A stretch of DNA of 64,000 bases from Mariniflexile fucanivorans (lineage in GTDB: Bacteria > Bacteroidota > Bacteroidia > Flavobacteriales > Flavobacteriaceae), in the NCBI RefSeq assembly GCF_004341235.1, contig NZ_SLUP01000003.1, forward strand, positions 554,620 through 618,619, read 5' to 3'. How positions within the stretch are numbered: position 1 is the first letter of the stretch; every line of letters begins with the position of its first letter. Below the pieces are notes generated by a model that was not told the origin of the DNA, did not search any database, and saw only the letters and a list, made by a program, of their open reading frames with translations. Shown in pieces: positions 17,091-26,098 of the stretch. The position numbers and the translations under genes are program-made.

Positions 17091-17873
17091 ATGAACCTTA
17101 ACTTAAAAAACAAAAATGCTTTAGTGTGTGGAAGTACACAAGGCATTGGAAAAGCAACCGCCATAGCATTAGCTAATGAAGGTGTAAACGTAACATTAGT
17201 TGCCAGAAACCGAGATAAACTGAAACAAGTTATAGCTGAATTAACAAATAGCGAAAACCACGGTTATATTGTTGCCGATTTTACAAATCCACGAGATTTA
17301 CGAGAAAAAATAATCAAATTTATTGATGAAAACCACGGTTTTCATATTCTTATAAATAACACAGGCGGTCCCAGAAGTGGCGATATTGTAAACGCTAGTT
17401 TAGATGAATTTGAAAATGCCTTTACCATGCATGTAAAATGTAACCATATATTAGCACAAGCGACTATACCTTTTATGAAAGAAACTGGTTTTGGCAGAAT
17501 TATCAATATCATTTCCACATCGGTAAAAGAACCTATCCCAGGGCTTGGTGTAAGCAACACCATTCGAGGTGCGGTTGGCAATTGGAGTAAAACACTCTCT
17601 GTAGAAGTTGGAGCTTTTGGCATTACCGTAAACAACGTTTTACCCGGTTTTACAGATACCGAACGCTTAACTGAAATTATTAAAATTAAAGCTTCCGCGG
17701 AAAACACATCTGTTGAAGAGATGACTGAAATAATGAAAAACTACAGTCCTGCGAAACGTTTTGCGCAACCCGAAGAAACTGCCAACGCTATACTATTTTT
17801 AGCTAGTGATTGTGCGGGTTATATTAACGGAATTAACCTTCCTGTTGATGGTGGACGCACAAAAAGTTTGTAA
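17091..17873 (+). CDS. SDR-family oxidoreductase-like protein without the canonical Tyr-Lys pair
   Basis: This 260-residue Rossmann protein has the coenzyme motif GSTQGIGKA at about residues 13-21 and NNTGGPRSG where classical SDRs have NNAG. The active-site stretch reads ISTSVKEP and then GVSNTIRGAVGNWSKTL, so the usual YxxxK is replaced by Asn and Arg. This matches the BKR-like SDR subgroup known to lack the full catalytic tetrad. The ending VDGGRTKSL is normal. It sits in the kynurenine operon in front of the dioxygenase; such proteins recur in bacterial kynurenine clusters but their reaction is not established. The stop codon touches the inverted-repeat element that follows. Confidence 0.85.
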   Translation: MNLNLKNKNALVCGSTQGIGKATAIALANEGVNVTLVARNRDKLKQVIAELTNSENHGYIVADFTNPRDLREKIIKFIDENHGFHILINNTGGPRSGDIVNASLDEFENAFTMHVKCNHILAQATIPFMKETGFGRIINIISTSVKEPIPGLGVSNTIRGAVGNWSKTLSVEVGAFGITVNNVLPGFTDTERLTEIIKIKASAENTSVEEMTEIMKNYSPAKRFAQPEETANAILFLASDCAGYINGINLPVDGGRTKSL

Positions 17874-18040
17874 AGCCCCTCCCTAACCCTCTCCAAAGGA
17901 GAGGGAACTGAACCGTAAGTTTAATTGGTTCATTTTCATTTTATATTAGTAAATTTAGACTTATTTTGAATTCTGTTTAACAAAAACTCACAATCCCCCG
18001 TTTGAGTTTCTCCCCTTTGGGGAGATTAAGAGGGGCTTTT
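17872..18040. repeat. Inverted-repeat element (REP/BIME- or MITE-like), about 170 bp
   Basis: Left arm 17872-17906 starts AAAGCCCCTCCCTAACCC. The right arm, 18010-18040, read on the other strand starts AAAGCCCCTCTTAATCTC, giving imperfect terminal inverted repeats of about 30 bases. Each arm also folds on itself (CTCTCCAAAGGAGAG and CTCCCCTTTGGGGAG). The middle 100 bases are AT-rich and non-coding. It fills the whole gap between the SDR stop and the ATG at 18044. GC-rich repeats of this kind recur in flavobacterial genomes; no transposase is inside. Confidence 0.75.
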
Positions 18041-18043
18041 TAT

Positions 18044-18568
18044 ATGAGTAAATTAGTTTCGCCTTTAAATTTTAAAGCTTGGATTGAAGAAAATCGTCAT
18101 TTATTAAAGCCACCCGTTGGTAACAAGGTGGTTTGGGAAGATGCCGAAATTATTGTGATGGTGGTTGGTGGCCCTAATAACAGAAAAGATTATCATTATA
18201 ATGAAACTCCAGAATTTTTCTATCAAATTGAAGGCGATATGACACTAAAAATTATGGATGGCAATACGCCTAAAGATATCCACATAAAAGAAGGTGACAT
18301 TTATTTATTACCCGCAAAAGTTCCGCATTCTCCTCAACGTGTTGCAAACACGGTTGGTTTGGTTATTGAATACCCACGTTCTAAAAAAATGAAAGATGCA
18401 CTGGAATGGTATTGCGAAAAATGCAACCATTTACTATATAGAAAGAAGTTTAAATTGGAAAATATTGAAACGGATATGCCTAAAATTTTTGATAAATTTT
18501 ACGGTGATGAAGAAAAACGTACGTGTACAAAATGCACATACGTTATGGAGCCACCAAAAAAAGTTTAA
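18044..18568 (+). CDS. nbaC: 3-hydroxyanthranilate 3,4-dioxygenase
   Basis: This 174-residue cupin opens the ring of 3-hydroxyanthranilate to 2-amino-3-carboxymuconate semialdehyde (ACMS). Iron ligands are visible in NNRKDYHYNETPEFFYQIEGD (His-x6-Glu arrangement) and the later PHSPQR His. The bacterial-type C-terminal rubredoxin-like iron site is present as two CxxC pairs, YCEKCNH and TCTKCTY. The frame stays open to 18002, but that extension is encoded by the inverted-repeat element, so ATG 18044 is chosen; it gives the normal family length. The next gene starts 9 bases downstream. Confidence 0.95.
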   Translation: MSKLVSPLNFKAWIEENRHLLKPPVGNKVVWEDAEIIVMVVGGPNNRKDYHYNETPEFFYQIEGDMTLKIMDGNTPKDIHIKEGDIYLLPAKVPHSPQRVANTVGLVIEYPRSKKMKDALEWYCEKCNHLLYRKKFKLENIETDMPKIFDKFYGDEEKRTCTKCTYVMEPPKKV

Positions 18569-18577
18569 AGCTGCTTT

Positions 18578-19660
18578 ATGACACGTAAACTTCGTATTAA
18601 TGGGCATTCCCACTTGCTTCCTTATCCTGAGGAAATACCCGATTTTATGCAAGAAAAAGGCATCTTTTGGGTTGATAAGGACCGAAAATTTATGCTTCAA
18701 AAAGATTGGAGCAGACCTGTAACCGACTCTAGTTTTTTTTTAGATGAAAAACTGGAATGGATGGCGCGTTATCATATTGATCATGCTGTAGTTTTAAACC
18801 TATCGCAACTTTATGGTAATGGCTTGCGTGTGGAAGAAATGAAGCAGGCATTACGTTTTCAAAATGATTTTAATGCCCGTATACAACACGAAAACCCAAG
18901 TAAATTTACCTGTGGTTTTGTGGTTCATCCGGGTTTTGTAAAAGGAGCTTGTTGGGAAATGGAGCGCTGTGTTGAAACCCATGGCATGCAATTACTTTGT
19001 TTACCAACACATTACATGGACACCATTGGAACGTGGCGCTGTATTTTTGATGAAGAAAACGAGCCTATTTTTGAATTGGCAAACAAATACAATTTGGCCG
19101 TTGAAATTCACCCATACGATGGCGAAAAATTTATAAAATTAGAAAACACATCGTGGCGCTTTCACTTAATTTGGATGTTGGCGCAATGTGCAGATGCCTA
19201 TCATTTTTTAACCTTGAATGGCTATCAAGAAAAGTACCCTAACATGCGAACTTGTTTTGCTCATGGTGGACAGTTGGCGCAGATTAATTTAGGCCGACGC
19301 ATACAAGGGTTTGATGGCAGACCCGATTTATTTGAAGGCAAACACCACCCCAGAAAAGCAGTTGGGCATAAAAACATTTTCTTTGATACCTTGGTACACG
19401 ATACTGGAGGTTTACAATTATTAATTAAAAATCACGGTTCCAAACAAGTATTGATGGGATTGGACGACCCATATCCTTTAGGGGAAATGGAAAGCACCAA
19501 ACAATCGTCATATCCCGGAAAAATACTAGATTTGGCGATGGAACAAAACCTTATTACCGAAGTAGAACGTGATGCCATTTGGCAAGACAACGTGATACAA
19601 TGGCTTTGTGGTGATGATGAAACAGCGAAGCTAAAATTAATTAATAGAATTTTATCTTAA
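18578..19660 (+). CDS. 2-amino-3-carboxymuconate-6-semialdehyde decarboxylase
   Basis: This 360-residue protein of the amidohydrolase superfamily decarboxylates ACMS to 2-aminomuconate semialdehyde, steering the pathway away from quinolinate and NAD. Metal ligands are His10 and His12 (NGHSHLLP), a His in the AVEIHPYDG strand, and the Asp in MGLDDPYPLGE. CFAHGGQLAQINLGRR carries the conserved second-shell His. Length is slightly above the classical 330-340 residues. It overlaps the following methyltransferase gene by one base. The next enzyme expected, aminomuconate semialdehyde dehydrogenase, is not in the window. Confidence 0.93.
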   Translation: MTRKLRINGHSHLLPYPEEIPDFMQEKGIFWVDKDRKFMLQKDWSRPVTDSSFFLDEKLEWMARYHIDHAVVLNLSQLYGNGLRVEEMKQALRFQNDFNARIQHENPSKFTCGFVVHPGFVKGACWEMERCVETHGMQLLCLPTHYMDTIGTWRCIFDEENEPIFELANKYNLAVEIHPYDGEKFIKLENTSWRFHLIWMLAQCADAYHFLTLNGYQEKYPNMRTCFAHGGQLAQINLGRRIQGFDGRPDLFEGKHHPRKAVGHKNIFFDTLVHDTGGLQLLIKNHGSKQVLMGLDDPYPLGEMESTKQSSYPGKILDLAMEQNLITEVERDAIWQDNVIQWLCGDDETAKLKLINRILS

Positions 19661-20307
19661 TGCACTTTTTACCCGAAGAATTAGACGATTATGTAGTAGC
19701 ACATTCTGAAGCAGAACCAGAATTACTACAGCAATTAACACGTGAAACCTACCAAAAAATACTGCAACCTATTATGCTTAGTGGCCCTTACCAAGGCCGT
19801 GTGTTGAGTATGATTTCTAAATTAAAGCATCCTAAAACGATTTTGGAACTTGGAACCTTTACTGGTTATGCTACTTTGTGTTTAGCAGAAGGTTTACATA
19901 AGGATGGTGAAATACACACCATTGATATTAATGAAGAATTGGAAGAGTTTCAAAGAAAATATTTTGATAAATCGGAATACGGACATCAAATTTTTCAGCA
20001 TTTGGGTGATGCTTTAGAAATTATTCCGAAGCTTAACAAAACCTTTGATTTAATTTTTATTGATGCCGATAAGCCTAACTACGTTAATTACTTTCATTTA
20101 ATTATAGATAAACTAAACCCTGGTGGTATTATTTTATCGGATAATGTGCTTTGGCATGGTAAAGTCGTCGAGCCTTTAGACCCGAAGGATGCATCTACCA
20201 AAGCGGTTTTAGATTATAACAAGCTTTTAAAAGAGGACCCGAGAATTGAAACCGTTTTGCTACCTATTAGAGACGGATTGACTATTAGCAGAAAACACAT
20301 TGTTTAA
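19660..20307 (+). CDS. Class I SAM-dependent O-methyltransferase
   Basis: This 215-residue protein belongs to the caffeoyl-CoA/catechol O-methyltransferase family. The SAM-binding ILELGTFTGYATLCLAEGL lies at about residues 55-73, HTIDINEELEEFQRKYF follows, and the metal-ligand FIDADKPNYVNYF and LSDNVLWHGKV motifs are intact. It overlaps the ACMSD gene by one base and is the last gene of the kynurenine operon. A phenolic substrate related to hydroxyanthranilate is conceivable, but this is inference from position only. Its stop codon is directly adjacent to the stop of the convergent histidine kinase, with no space for a terminator. Confidence 0.9.
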   Translation: MHFLPEELDDYVVAHSEAEPELLQQLTRETYQKILQPIMLSGPYQGRVLSMISKLKHPKTILELGTFTGYATLCLAEGLHKDGEIHTIDINEELEEFQRKYFDKSEYGHQIFQHLGDALEIIPKLNKTFDLIFIDADKPNYVNYFHLIIDKLNPGGIILSDNVLWHGKVVEPLDPKDASTKAVLDYNKLLKEDPRIETVLLPIRDGLTISRKHIV

Positions 20308-22575
20308 TTAAGAAACCCTAACAAGATTTCCGCTTGGTTTAAACTTGGTTTTATTTCCTTGAATGTGGGCATTAATAACCTGAAAAAATTCAAAATTATC
20401 AAATGGTTTTGTAATAATTCCGTCATAACCAATTACATGTAAATTCTTTTTCACCTCATCTATATCAGCTGCCGTTAATGCTATAATTGGAATTTCTACA
20501 TTAGTTTTTCGAATTTGTTTGGTCGCTTCATTACCATCCATTACAGGCATATTTATGTCCATTAATATTAAATCGTAAGAATTTTTACTAACAGCTTCAA
20601 TACATTCAAGACCATTTTCTACAACATCACATTCAAAATTTGCTTTTTTCAACAAACTTTTAGTTACAATTTGATTAATTTTATTATCCTCTACTACAAG
20701 TATTTTGTAACCAGTATTTAAAGGAACAATCTTTCCTACTTTCTTTGTTACTGGCTTAACTTCTGTGTCTTTGTCAATATCTAAAGTCACATTAAAGCTA
20801 AATGTAGAGCCTTTACCTATTTGACTTCTTAGCTCAATTTTACTGTTGAATAACCCCAGTAAGCTTTTAACTATTGAAAGTCCTAAACCTGTTCCTTGAT
20901 AATTCATGTTTTGATTTTCAACAACTTGAGAGAAATTATCGAATATACTTTCTTGTTGGTTATCAGGAATTCCTGTACCAGTATCTTCAACTTCAAAACG
21001 TACAGTTACATTGTTATCATTAATATCGTTTAGAATAACACGTAACCAAATTTTTCCATTGTTTGTAAATTTTATACTATTTCCAACAAGGTTCATTAGA
21101 ATTTGAGATAACCTAACACTATCAAATAATAATACTTCAGGAATACCATTATCTATTAGTATATGAGCCTCATTATTGCTTTCTTTCAAACGGTATTCAA
21201 AAGAACCAATGATTCCATTTACCATTTCTTTTAAATTTACCGAAATATTTTTTAAATCGACACTTTGTGATTCAATTTTACCCATTTGTAAAATATCATT
21301 AACGAGATTTAACAAATAATCTCCAGAATATTTTAAAGACTCTAACATCTTTAAATCCTTTTCACCTAGGTTATTATTCTCAAGCATAAGGGATGTTAAA
21401 CCCACAACGCCGTAAAGTGGTGTTCTTAACTCATGCGTTACGTTTGAGACGAAATCAGTTTTTAATTTCGATGATTTCTCTGCCTGATTTTTTGCGATTT
21501 CCAACAAATCGTTGCGCTCTTTTAAAATCAAACTCAAACGTTGTTTAGACCGGTAATTCTTTACTAATATAAAAACCAAAACAAGCAATATAATGGTAGC
21601 CACACTTATAATTATACTAACAATTTTAATTTTATTTGAAACTTTTTGTTGAAGAATCCTTTCCTGATTAGCAGTTTGTGCTATATTTTTATATTCAGCT
21701 ATAAAAAATTTAGATTTAGCATTTTTTTCCGTCTTTGCTTTTTCATCTTTAATAAGTTTTTCTTTATAACTATTATGCTTTAACAAAGCTTGATAAGCTT
21801 CATCATTTTTATCCAAGTTGGAAAGAGAAATTGATAATTCTTTATATATTTCACTAAACAGTAAATGGATTTTGGTATCGTTGCTTTTCTTATCTAAGTG
21901 ATTTAAAGCTTGTGTGAATTTTTTGTTAGCTAAATTAAACGATTGATATTTACTGTAATACAAGCCATAGGTATAACTTAAACAAGCCTTAGAATAGGAG
22001 TTGTTTAATAAGTTTTTTTCAGCTTCCAGCAAATTCATGTACGCTTCATCTGCTTGATTATGATTTATATAAATCTGACTAAGCTTTAACCGTACGTCAA
22101 ACAAAATATTCTGTTTTTTGTCTACATTATACTCATCTGTAACATTACTATTTAAAGCATACGTTAGGGCGTTATTGTAGTATAATAATAATTGATCGAA
22201 CGTTTTTTTGTCTCTATAAATATCTCCTAAACTTAAGTACGCACTGGCTATTAAATAGTTGTCACTTATTTTAATTGCTTTTTTCAGCATTATTAAATAG
22301 CACTTTTCCGCTTCCTTAGAAAGCCCCATATGGCTATATATGTTACCTAACAACGAATTGGCCTGCGCATTACCATAGTCATCGTGAATAGAATCTGATA
22401 ACTTTACATTTTCAAGAAGGTAATTAAATGATTTTGTAATATCATTATTTTTAAAATGATTTGATGCCAGCGAATTTATACTGTCAATATAAGTTATTAA
22501 CTTTCTTTCGCTTAGTCCATATGATGAAGCAAAAATAAAAATAAAGAAAAAACCGGCTAGTAGGTTATTTTTCAT
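20308..22575 (-). CDS. TPR-containing hybrid sensor histidine kinase
   Basis: This 755-residue protein has the same plan as the kinase at 7813-10050. It has a signal peptide (residues 1-20), periplasmic TPR repeats at about 30-270, a coiled segment, one membrane helix at about 313-336 and a HisKA with His381 (THELRTPLYGV). HATPase boxes are NLVGNSIKFT, DTGTGIP and YQGTGLGLSIV. The receiver has Asp673 (LMDINMPVMDG) and a late TKPF Lys. No separate response regulator is adjacent. It converges on the kynurenine operon with zero spacing; the gene may thus interfere with, or be silenced by, read-through from that operon. Confidence 0.92.
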   Translation of the reverse strand: MKNNLLAGFFFIFIFASSYGLSERKLITYIDSINSLASNHFKNNDITKSFNYLLENVKLSDSIHDDYGNAQANSLLGNIYSHMGLSKEAEKCYLIMLKKAIKISDNYLIASAYLSLGDIYRDKKTFDQLLLYYNNALTYALNSNVTDEYNVDKKQNILFDVRLKLSQIYINHNQADEAYMNLLEAEKNLLNNSYSKACLSYTYGLYYSKYQSFNLANKKFTQALNHLDKKSNDTKIHLLFSEIYKELSISLSNLDKNDEAYQALLKHNSYKEKLIKDEKAKTEKNAKSKFFIAEYKNIAQTANQERILQQKVSNKIKIVSIIISVATIILLVLVFILVKNYRSKQRLSLILKERNDLLEIAKNQAEKSSKLKTDFVSNVTHELRTPLYGVVGLTSLMLENNNLGEKDLKMLESLKYSGDYLLNLVNDILQMGKIESQSVDLKNISVNLKEMVNGIIGSFEYRLKESNNEAHILIDNGIPEVLLFDSVRLSQILMNLVGNSIKFTNNGKIWLRVILNDINDNNVTVRFEVEDTGTGIPDNQQESIFDNFSQVVENQNMNYQGTGLGLSIVKSLLGLFNSKIELRSQIGKGSTFSFNVTLDIDKDTEVKPVTKKVGKIVPLNTGYKILVVEDNKINQIVTKSLLKKANFECDVVENGLECIEAVSKNSYDLILMDINMPVMDGNEATKQIRKTNVEIPIIALTAADIDEVKKNLHVIGYDGIITKPFDNFEFFQVINAHIQGNKTKFKPSGNLVRVS

Positions 22576-22730
22576 CTTTTAAATGATTTAGGTTTGGGAG
22601 GGAGATCAAACTTAAAACAAAGAAAAGATGTAAATAAATAAAAACGTTGTAAGTCTTTTATTTTTCGATAATCAAGATGAAGATGTAAAAAAATCGGTTA
22701 AACTACCAACTAAAAATGCAGAAATATCTA

Positions 22731-23018
22731 TTAAAGTTTTCGTCTTACAGACCCTGTGAAATCTCCTAAATCGTCTTTTACGCTGTCTAATTGTTTTTTA
22801 ACATCGGAGACAATGCTAGTATCAATACCATTTTTATCGGCACTTTTAGTTATTTCGTGCTTAATATCATTGGTAGCATCTTTAAGCGTGCGCATGCCTT
22901 TGCCTAAATTACGAGCAATTTCAGGCACTTTATCGGCACCAAAAACCATGACCACGATAAATAGTATAAAGGCTATCTCGGCACCACTGATGAATAAAAA
23001 TGTAGTTTGTAGTATCAC
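22731..23018 (-). CDS. tatA: Twin-arginine translocase subunit, TatA/TatE type
   Basis: This 95-residue protein has one short N-terminal membrane helix (residues about 7-25). The hinge and amphipathic helix follow, FGADKVPEIARNLGKGMRTLK, with the FG-x-KVPE signature of TatA/B proteins. A polar tail rich in Asp and Lys ends the chain. TatA oligomers form the pore for folded, cofactor-bearing proteins with RR signal peptides. tatC is not next to it here. The gene has its own consensus promoter and is not in an operon with the upstream peptidase, because a terminator lies between. Confidence 0.92.
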   Translation of the reverse strand: MILQTTFLFISGAEIAFILFIVVMVFGADKVPEIARNLGKGMRTLKDATNDIKHEITKSADKNGIDTSIVSDVKKQLDSVKDDLGDFTGSVRRKL

Positions 23019-23032
23019 AATACAAATATAGT

Positions 23033-23040
23033 AAGTTGTT
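23033..23040 (-). promoter_or_regulatory. tatA promoter, -7 element
   Basis: Read on the minus strand these bases are TATATTTG, a perfect TAnnTTTG, 14 bases before the tatA start codon. Confidence 0.6.
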
Positions 23041-23075
23041 TGATTACTTTTAAAATTGTTGCGTTAAAAAAAATA

Positions 23076-23106
23076 AAAAAGCCAACTTAAAATGAGTTGG
23101 CTTTTT
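23076..23106 (-). terminator. Rho-independent terminator of the M1 peptidase gene
   Basis: Perfect 12-bp stem, 23076-23087 with 23095-23106 (GCCAACT / AGTTGGC core), 7-base loop. On the minus strand it follows the peptidase stop by 9 bases and ends in a T-rich run. Confidence 0.88.
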
Positions 23107-23115
23107 CAAGATCAT

Positions 23116-25422
23116 TTATCCTTTAACTTTTTCTTTAAACTTATCAAAATCAGATGAAACTTCAGTTTTTGGCCAAGAATTATTAGAAATATCAATATCG
23201 GCAGTTTCAAGATCAGGATCTATTTCAATACCAGTTATTTCTTTCTCTGAAGCGATGGCCTTGGTTACTTCATTGTCATTTAAGCGCCATATTTCCGCCG
23301 GGTAAGTTTCCATTTTTGAAGTTCCGTCGGCATAAATATACTTCACTATAATAGGCATTACAAGACCACCTGGTTTGTTAAAAGTGATATTGTAAAAATA
23401 TTTTGGTGTTTTGATATTTTTACGTTCGGTTTCGGTAAAACTATCCATTAAATATTCTTTTAGCGGTTTGGAGTTATCTAAAAGGGTTCCTTTTTTAAGT
23501 TCTGCTTTAAATTCGTCACTGCCTTCTTCAACCATATATACTAAGGGCACCAAGTCCCTTACAGTTCTATTATTCTTTGCCAAATAATCTTTTATGTAGT
23601 TATTAGGTTCTGATGATACATAGTATTTTTTGACTTCTTTAATACCTATATCCACCCAATCGGTAGTATAGAACCAACCTCTCCAAAACCAATCTAAATC
23701 TATTGCCGAGGCATCTTCCATGGTTCTAAAAAAATCTTCTGGTGTTGGGTGTTTAAACATCCAGCGATGCGAATATTCTTTAAATGCATAGTCGAACAAT
23801 TCATGCCCCATTACAGTTTCTCTTAGAATATTTAATGCAGTGGCTGGTTTGCCATAGGCATTGTTCCCAAATTGATACACATTAAGACCTTTACTCATAA
23901 TAGGTGCAATAAAATCTTGGTCGCCTCCCATATATGGCACTATCATGCGTGCAGGACCCCGATCGGAAGGAAATGTTTTATCTTCTGGTGAAAGTGCATT
24001 TGGATACTTTTTTCCGAAATCTTGTTCCGCTACATATTGCACAAAAGTGTTTAAACCTTCGTCCATCCATGTCCATTGGCGTTCATCGCTATTTACAATC
24101 ATAGGGAAAAAGTTATGCCCTACTTCGTGAATAATAACACCCATCATACCATATTTTACACGATCGCTGTATTTACCAGTTTCATCTGGGCGACCATAAT
24201 TCCAACAAATCATGGGATATTCCATCCCTTGATTTTTTGCGTGTACGGAAATAGCTTTATGGTAAGGATAATCGAAAGTCATTTTTGAATACGATTCCAA
24301 TGTACTGGCGACAACTCTAGTAGACCAATCTTCCCAAAGCGGATTTCCTTCTTTTGGATACATAGAAACCGCCATGATATCTTTACCTCCAATTTTAACA
24401 GCCATCATGTCCCAAATAAATTTTCTTGAGGTTGCAAACGCAAAATCGCGCACGTTTTCTGCTTTTAGTTTCCATGTTTTGGTTTTATCTGAGAGGCTCT
24501 TTTCGGCAGCTTCAGCTTCAGCTTGTGTTACAATTAAAATGGGCTTATTGTATGATTTTTGTGCTTGTTCATAACGGTTCATCATGGTTTTAGAAAATAC
24601 ATCTTTCTTATTCATTAACTCTCCGGTTCCATCCAAAATATGGTCTGCAGGTACTGTAATATTCACTTCGTAATTACCAAACGGCAACGCAAACTCATCG
24701 CGCCCCCAAAATTGTGAGTTTTGCCAGCCTTCTACATCATTATACACCGCCATTCTTGGAAAAAATTGTGCAATTACATAAGCCCTGTTGCCATCTTTTT
24801 CAAAAAATTCGTATCCAGAACGTGCTCTATCAGTAACATGGTCATTAACATTGTACCACCATTTAATTGAAAACACCACTTTTTCTCCTGCTTTCAATAT
24901 TTTTGGTAATTCAACACGCATCATGGTACTATTAATCATATACTTAAGCGCATTACCACTAGCATCTTTTACTTCTTCAATATTAAAACCACCATCAAAC
25001 GGATCGGTTAAATACTCTTTTACAAATTCATCTGGTCTTTGAACTTGAGTCAGATTTGAAACTTCTATTAAAGGACTTTTAGAATCTTTGGCACGTCTGT
25101 TTTGATCTAATTGCACCCATAAATATTTTAAATCGTCAGGTGAATTATTGGAATAGGTAATCGTTTCAAAACCAGATAATTTTGTGTTTTTATCATCTAA
25201 AACAATATCCATTTTATAATCTGCTTGCTGCTGATAATAGGCTGAACCAGGCGCTCCTGAAGCGGCTCTGTACATGTTTGGTGTTGAAAACTCATCATAC
25301 AACTGCCTAAATTTATTGGTATTTGTATGTCCTGGTTTACGTTCTTGTTTTTCTTGATTTTGAGAAAATAACGATGTCGATATAAAAAATATTGACAAAA
25401 AATAATACTTGAATTTTATCAT
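23116..25422 (-). CDS. Secreted M1-family metallopeptidase
   Basis: This 768-residue protein has a signal peptide (residues 1-20, ending FSQ). An N-terminal beta domain precedes a thermolysin-like catalytic domain with zinc site HEVGH at 432-436 and the third ligand Glu455 (WMDEGLNTF), the HExxH-x18-E spacing of family M1. The substrate-amine motif GxMEN of classical aminopeptidases appears as NQGMEYPMICWN, as in many Bacteroidota M1 proteins. The C-terminal 150 residues form a beta-rich extension. It is likely periplasmic or outer-membrane associated; no C-terminal T9SS signal is evident. It lies downstream of the DUF6702 gene, separated by 106 bases. Confidence 0.92.
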   Translation of the reverse strand: MIKFKYYFLSIFFISTSLFSQNQEKQERKPGHTNTNKFRQLYDEFSTPNMYRAASGAPGSAYYQQQADYKMDIVLDDKNTKLSGFETITYSNNSPDDLKYLWVQLDQNRRAKDSKSPLIEVSNLTQVQRPDEFVKEYLTDPFDGGFNIEEVKDASGNALKYMINSTMMRVELPKILKAGEKVVFSIKWWYNVNDHVTDRARSGYEFFEKDGNRAYVIAQFFPRMAVYNDVEGWQNSQFWGRDEFALPFGNYEVNITVPADHILDGTGELMNKKDVFSKTMMNRYEQAQKSYNKPILIVTQAEAEAAEKSLSDKTKTWKLKAENVRDFAFATSRKFIWDMMAVKIGGKDIMAVSMYPKEGNPLWEDWSTRVVASTLESYSKMTFDYPYHKAISVHAKNQGMEYPMICWNYGRPDETGKYSDRVKYGMMGVIIHEVGHNFFPMIVNSDERQWTWMDEGLNTFVQYVAEQDFGKKYPNALSPEDKTFPSDRGPARMIVPYMGGDQDFIAPIMSKGLNVYQFGNNAYGKPATALNILRETVMGHELFDYAFKEYSHRWMFKHPTPEDFFRTMEDASAIDLDWFWRGWFYTTDWVDIGIKEVKKYYVSSEPNNYIKDYLAKNNRTVRDLVPLVYMVEEGSDEFKAELKKGTLLDNSKPLKEYLMDSFTETERKNIKTPKYFYNITFNKPGGLVMPIIVKYIYADGTSKMETYPAEIWRLNDNEVTKAIASEKEITGIEIDPDLETADIDISNNSWPKTEVSSDFDKFKEKVKG

Positions 25423-25528
25423 TATAAATTTTTAAATATTAAAAAAACAACAGCTTTTTGCAATAATAATTATTTTATTTTTACTAAAAACATTAAAACA
25501 CAAAGAATAATAAAACAATTAACTTTTT

Positions 25529-26032
25529 TTAGTTGAATTTTAACAAGGCGCTACTATTCTGAGGGATAAGAATAACACTTTTTTGTTGTGAATTTATTTT
25601 AGTTTTTATGATGTTTTGTTGGTCGCTAAACAAATCGAATAGGACTTCGTTACTAATTTCGAAGGATTCAATTTTTTTTACACCTTCAATTTCCAAATAA
25701 CATTTAACCAAATCTGCATCATACTCTTTACCTATAAAAGAGACATTCATTTCTTTATTATTAATCTTTATCTTTATTTTTTCACTTAAATAACGTTCTA
25801 TATATAAATTGATTGTACTTGGTTCATTTTTACCTGCCAAGGTTATGGTTTCATCATAACGTTCTCTTAGTAATTTTTCAAAATCATCAGTAAAAATTCT
25901 AGTAATTATCTGTACCGATTGCTTATTTGGCACATAGTCTATTTGAGTAACACTTATATAATATTTATGGATAGCTGTAAATGCAAAAAGAGGCAATACC
26001 AAGAGTATCAATAAACGTTTTAAGTAAATCAT
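25529..26032 (-). CDS. DUF6702 family protein
   Basis: This 167-residue protein has an N-terminal hydrophobic segment (residues 5-22) that acts as a signal peptide or anchor. The opening HKYYISVTQIDYVPNKQSVQIITRIF typifies DUF6702, a small beta-sandwich protein of unknown role found widely in Bacteroidota. It sits just upstream of the M1 peptidase in the same direction, a frequent neighbour of this domain, which suggests a periplasmic accessory function. No catalytic motif is visible. Confidence 0.82.
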   Translation of the reverse strand: MIYLKRLLILLVLPLFAFTAIHKYYISVTQIDYVPNKQSVQIITRIFTDDFEKLLRERYDETITLAGKNEPSTINLYIERYLSEKIKIKINNKEMNVSFIGKEYDADLVKCYLEIEGVKKIESFEISNEVLFDLFSDQQNIIKTKINSQQKSVILIPQNSSALLKFN

Positions 26033-26098
26033 ATAAGTAGTTATTTTTGCTAAAGTAATTATTTTTGAATCGTTGGTTCAAAAAGTATTCCAAAAAAG

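Noticed and set aside
18002..18043. Longer N-terminus for 3-hydroxyanthranilate dioxygenase
   Set aside because: The codons come from the inverted-repeat element; 174 residues is the family norm.
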